Positions 59,809 through 64,000 of a stretch of 64,000 nucleotides of DNA are shown one piece after another. The notes beneath the pieces are model-generated. The model ran no database searches. It had not been told where the DNA came from and saw nothing but the letters and a program-made list of their open reading frames with translations. Made by a program: the position numbers and the translations under genes. Source of the stretch: Cryptomeria japonica (Eukaryota > Streptophyta > Pinopsida > Cupressales > Cupressaceae); assembly GCF_030272615.1 (NCBI RefSeq), contig NC_081408.1, positions 617,518,476 to 617,582,475 on the forward strand, in the 5' to 3' direction. The first letter of the stretch is position 1; every line of letters starts with the position of its first letter.

Positions 59809-60399
59809 TTCCTCATAACTGGAGAAACTAAGTCCAGTGGTATTCTTTATTGGTTTTGTTGATTCAAGGTTTTGCTCTAGCTTAACAGTACTCTTATTGA
59901 ATTTGGCAAGTATTTCCTTTGACTTGGTGAGTTCCTTGGAAATAGCAGCATTGGATTCCTTCAAGGTTGTATTCTCAGAAATAACCATATTTAGTTCACC
60001 TTGCATCTCTTCTTTTTCCACTTTACTCTCTTGGAGATGAGCGGTAAGGGCACTGATTTCTTGCTTCATCATGGAGATCTCATAATCTTTGTCTTTTACC
60101 ATATCTTCAGCTTTCCTTCGGTTCTCAAGCTCTTGACACATTCTGATAGTCATTCCTTCCAGTTCCCTTCTCAGGTTGGCATTAGATTCATTCAGTTTTT
60201 CAACTTCTTCAACTAGGGCATCCATGTCTGCTTCATCAAAAGAACTATTTTCAGTAAGCTCCATTAGTTTCTCAGCGTGCTCTCTTCTTTTGGCCAGAGA
60301 GGCTTTATACTTGACTTTGAGTTCATCATAGACTTTCTCAGTCTGAGTGAGACGATGAGTAAGTTCCCTCACAGTGTATTCCCCCATATCTCCTTCCAA
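59809..60399 (-). pseudogene. Family-A ORF1, unit 2, coiled-coil half
   Basis: Starts MEGDMGEYTVRELTHRLTQ at 60399 and is open through the whole coiled coil, including ELENRRKAEDMV where unit 1 has a stop. H cuts it after GLSFSSYEEGD. The rest lies at 55312-55900. Confidence 0.85.
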
Positions 60400-60437
60400 G
60401 TGGTTTCACTTATAGAAAGGTTTTCTTTGATACCAAT

Positions 60438-61569
60438 TGATGAATACTAAGAGGGGGGGTGAATTAGTATACCAAGAAATGCCGAATACAAATTGTTGAG
60501 CAGTTTAACAGATAACCGATACAACAGATTTAATAATAAACTGGTTAAAATAAATGCAAACCAAATAGAAAATAATACATTCACCCACAAGAGCACAATC
60601 GCCATAACACAAGAGGTTTTGACGTGGAAACCCAAATGGGAAAAACCACGATGAGCATAAACTCACAAGTAACTATCTGTAGAATAGAAACTAGAGCGGT
60701 TAAGGTCATACAATGTTCTTCACCAAAACAGATCCTATTAGGAATCTAGATCTTTGTTAGGAGATAAGTCCTGTTAAAGACTACCTTATGAGAGGATTTC
60801 AGATTCATAGTTGTGAACCACCTTGTTAGAGGATTTACAAAGGCTTTGTTAGGCCTACCCAGTTAAGGGTTTCAGACTTGTTGAAGATATGAGTAATCAA
60901 CAAGTAGGTGATCTAGATACTAGCACAGTATGCTTGGTTAGATCCTTGAAAGCTCATTTTAAATGCACATTTATCGTTAAATCAGTCTTCAGTATCTCCA
61001 CACTCTTTTTCTTCACACAAACCTAATCTTTTCTTCTATGATCGCACATACAAACCCTCAACAACAACTCATACATGCAAACTGTAGACATGATGTCCTT
61101 ATAAAGGAGTCTAATTTCATGTCGGTCCAATAGGATTGGATTACAAGTTCCTAGGTACATTGCATCTAGACACATTTGGTAACATGGCACAAAATTACCA
61201 CCAAAGTGTCAGTGGATGATAACTTATCACAGAAATACTGGTTAGTAACTCATCATAGAGTAATATCGGTTCATACATTTTACCGATTGTCGGTTGACAA
61301 AATGAAGACTGGAAAAATGTTAACTACCACTTTGTTCCTTCATACCACTTGAGATCCTCGTACCGCTTGAGGTCTTCATACCGCTTTGGGTTTTCAGTCA
61401 GTTTGTGACCGGTAAACATCTTTTGTAAAACACCAATAGTCTAAAGACTATAATATATAATTCTGGTTGGAACAAATACCGGTTGAGGATAACTCATACA
61501 TAAAGAAAGTGTACACAAACAAAGTGTGTGTCTATCAATTACAATCACAACATCATCAAAATGCCAACA
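60438..61569 (-). repeat. Family-A LTR3, shared by units 2 and 3
   Basis: TGATGAATACTAAGAGG to ..AAATGCCAACA, 1132 bp. Primer-site complement (ttgataccaatt) on the left, polypurine tract (tctccccctttgg, 61571 on) on the right. Confidence 0.92.
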
Positions 61570-64000
61570 ATCTCCCCCTTTGGCATTGATGGCAATACTT
61601 AGGAAAATTTTGACATCTAAGTGTTTTTACAGCAAAACTGTGCCATAATCAAAATTACTCCCCCTAAGCATATACACTATCCCTTTTGCAGAAATAACAA
61701 TATATACTACTCCCTTAAGAAAATAACATGAAAGTATTAATAATATACACCAAAATTTTAAATGCTACTCCCCCTTTGCCAACAATGACAAAGTACTGCA
61801 AAAGAACCCTTGTTTCTCATTATCTTTAAAATTGAGTAAATGTTTATGACAATAAGGAATGAAACTTGTCAAAAACAGATTTGAAATCCTGTATAAAAGT
61901 CTTCGTAGATAATGACCATGACTCAAGTAATGAGGTAGTAACCTCACTTTCCATCTGCATCTATGATACCTTTTCTTCCATGGCATCAATTGTACTCATT
62001 TCTTGAGTTACTATTAAAGCTTCTAGATTGAGAAAGCACTTCTGAAGAATTTGCAGTCTGGGTAATAAAACTAGTTGTAGCTCCTGCAAATCTCTTGTTC
62101 AATTGCTAATCTCCAATTCTATCGTGGTAGACTGAAGTTGATAGCGGTGAACTATTTGCCCATATGTAGTGAAGGAATCATAGGGCGTCTTGAAGTTTCT
62201 TATGTATATCTGCAAATCTGATTGCAGTTTATCCTTTTGTGTGAGCACATCATCATAAAATAGATGGGGTTGGCTTATTTTGCTCAATAGTAGTTTGAAC
62301 TCATCCATAGCATCTCTTATATCCTTCTATTGTTTCTGAAGTTGAGACCGAAGCTCATTTAATTTCTTTACTAAGACAATCTTTAGTGTCTTCTCATGCT
62401 TCTTCTTTGCATTTGCTTCAGCAACTTCTTCTAGGCACTGAACCTGGCCCTCAACAACGATACATAGAAGTTTCAGTTTTGAGAGAGAGGAATCAGTACT
62501 AGGGAGGTTAGTACCTAGAATCAAACTGGTGAGGGTGTCAACTGCATTTTGAATGGCATCCTGCTCCTTTTTCCTCCTCAATGTTTCCAATATTTCTTGT
62601 GCAAGCTTTATGCTTTGCAACAGCTCCAATTCATCTATAGATTGGAGGTCGATAGGGATTGTGATGTCAACCAGTTTGGCTTGACCACCGGTTGCCTTTG
62701 GAGTCTCTGCTTGTTTGGGTTTCTCTGTTTCCTCCTTCTCTACGGCTCTTTTCTTTTCTTCTTCTTCTTTCCTTAGTTCTTCCTTCTTCTTATCTTCTTC
62801 CTGCTTCTTCTTTTCTTCCTCCTTTCTCTTCTTCTCCTCTTCTTTCTTCTTCTCCTCTTTCTCTTTCTCTTCCTCTTTCTTTTTCTCTTCTTCTTTCCAC
62901 TTTTCCTCTTCTTTTCATTTCTCCTCTTCCACTTTCTTTTTCTCTTCCTCTTTCTGCGCTTGCTCCTTATCAACCTTTTCCTTGTCCTGTTTCTCCTTGT
63001 CTTCTTTTTCCTTGTCCTATTTCTCCTTCTCTATTTCCTGAGTGACATCTTCAACATCCAATGCATCAATAGTGTCCACCTTTTCTGTAGCTCTTTCACC
63101 TTCACCATCAAATACCTCATCTGGTTTTCTGGTTTCCATTTCCTATTTAGCTTCTCTATTTGCTTGAGCAACTTGGTGCATTTTCACAGTGGCTTTAGTA
63201 TGGAAGTGTGTGTCTTTCACCACTTCAGAGGCTTTGCATTCCAGTAGCAAGATTCTTCTTCTTCTCATGAAGAAGAGACCTTTGTAACGGTCCATGATTT
63301 CAAACAATTCAGAGTTTGAAGCATCAAAGAAGTATTATGCAGAAATTTTTTCTCTGATCTCCTGTTCTCTCTCGATGGCAATGCTCCATTTATTATCTAA
63401 ATAATTGTATAAAGAATCAGGTGTCTCATATCTAATTTCTTATGATCAGTCATAAACACATAAATAATTAATGATTTACTGCTCTACTTCTTCTTTCTCA
63501 CTATCGGTAAAATCATCAAAATACTCCTTCAAATCACTAAGCAATTTTTTTTTTAATATTCTTAATAGTCCTCTGACAATGTGTCATCAACTTATAAGAA
63601 GATATGTCAATATTTACCAGTGTTGATGATGCAGGTGCATTACCGGTAGTTTTAGCTTTCCTCCATGTTTGTCTGGTCTTCTTAGGCTGCACTTCCGGTT
63701 CTGTATCCTCAGACTCTGGTGAGTTGCTTTTGGTCTTCCGCTTCCTTTCAAAAAAATTAGCGAGAGCAACTTTAGGTTTCTTTTTAGCAGGTGACCACTT
63801 GGTCACTTTAGGACTTTCTGAGATAACTGGTGCCGATACCGATGGTATAGCCCTTCCTTTTTTCACTATAGGATCTACAACCGATGTTACCCTCTCTAAG
63901 TAGGTGTCGGTTTGCTTTTGCTTCATATCAAGAGGTGAGGAAAGCAAGGTAGAGGCATACCCATCTACGATGTCATACATCACCTTATATCCCATAGGTT
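61570..64000 (-). pseudogene. Family-A unit 3: 3' region and ORF2 (runs off window)
   Basis: Polypurine-type tracts recur at 61571, near 61660 and near 61768. ORF2 is read from the window edge to the stop at 61844. Seen: MGYKVMYDIVDGYASTLL, a Lys/Ser-rich linker, a Lys/Glu-rich tract (63040-62720) and the coiled coil NELRSQLQKQ to the end. Stops and shifts differ from units 1 and 2. Confidence 0.8.

Overview
This window looks like intergenic DNA from a large, repeat-rich plant nuclear genome. I infer a seed plant, quite possibly a gymnosperm, because it holds an L1-like LINE with a C-terminal RNase H, Ty1/copia elements primed by initiator Met tRNA, a Ty3/gypsy Tat-like gag, and very deep nesting. 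I cannot name the species. I found no convincing host gene, tRNA or rRNA. Nearly every open frame belongs to a mobile element or is a shadow of one.

Layout. 1-455 is the end of a plus-oriented family-A LTR. 456-2504 and 11220-12236 are old flanking DNA with a trace of a gypsy protease. An L1-type LINE with a 20-bp target duplication fills 2525-11199. 12237-16680 is the 5' part of a plus-strand copia element (F), cut off inside its reverse transcriptase by element D. The LTR of D (16681-17112 and 26173-26529) is split by element E (17113-26167). E is a young, minus-strand, gag-protease-only element with an intact 1147-codon ORF, and it carries a solo LTR of its own (23201-24376). The interior of D resumes at 26530 and stops at 29001.

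From 29002 to the window end runs a head-to-tail array of family A on the minus strand: LTR1, interior 1, LTR2, interior 2, LTR3, interior 3. Neighbouring interiors share single LTRs. Interior 2 is split twice: by copia element B (37370 to about 52256), whose 3' LTR contains element C (38067-45601, duplication cttaa), and by a 3.9-kb solo LTR, H (55901-59803, duplication tcacc), which holds an array of six 22-bp palindromes.

Biology. B and F are copia elements with recognisable gag, protease, integrase and RT. Families A and C keep copia-type primer sites and LTR ends but encode no enzyme. Instead they carry ORF1, a coiled coil followed by four or five CCHC zinc knuckles, and ORF2, a protein of roughly 1050-1130 codons whose N-terminal domain I do not recognise and which ends in charged coiled coils. 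D retains only a related ORF2 C-terminal part. ORF2 is recognisably the same protein in A and C despite strong divergence, which suggests a long-lived non-autonomous lineage using copia enzymes. This lineage, the tandem array, and the intact gag-only element E are the most interesting contents. All copies except the ORF of E are broken, often by CAG-to-TAG changes.
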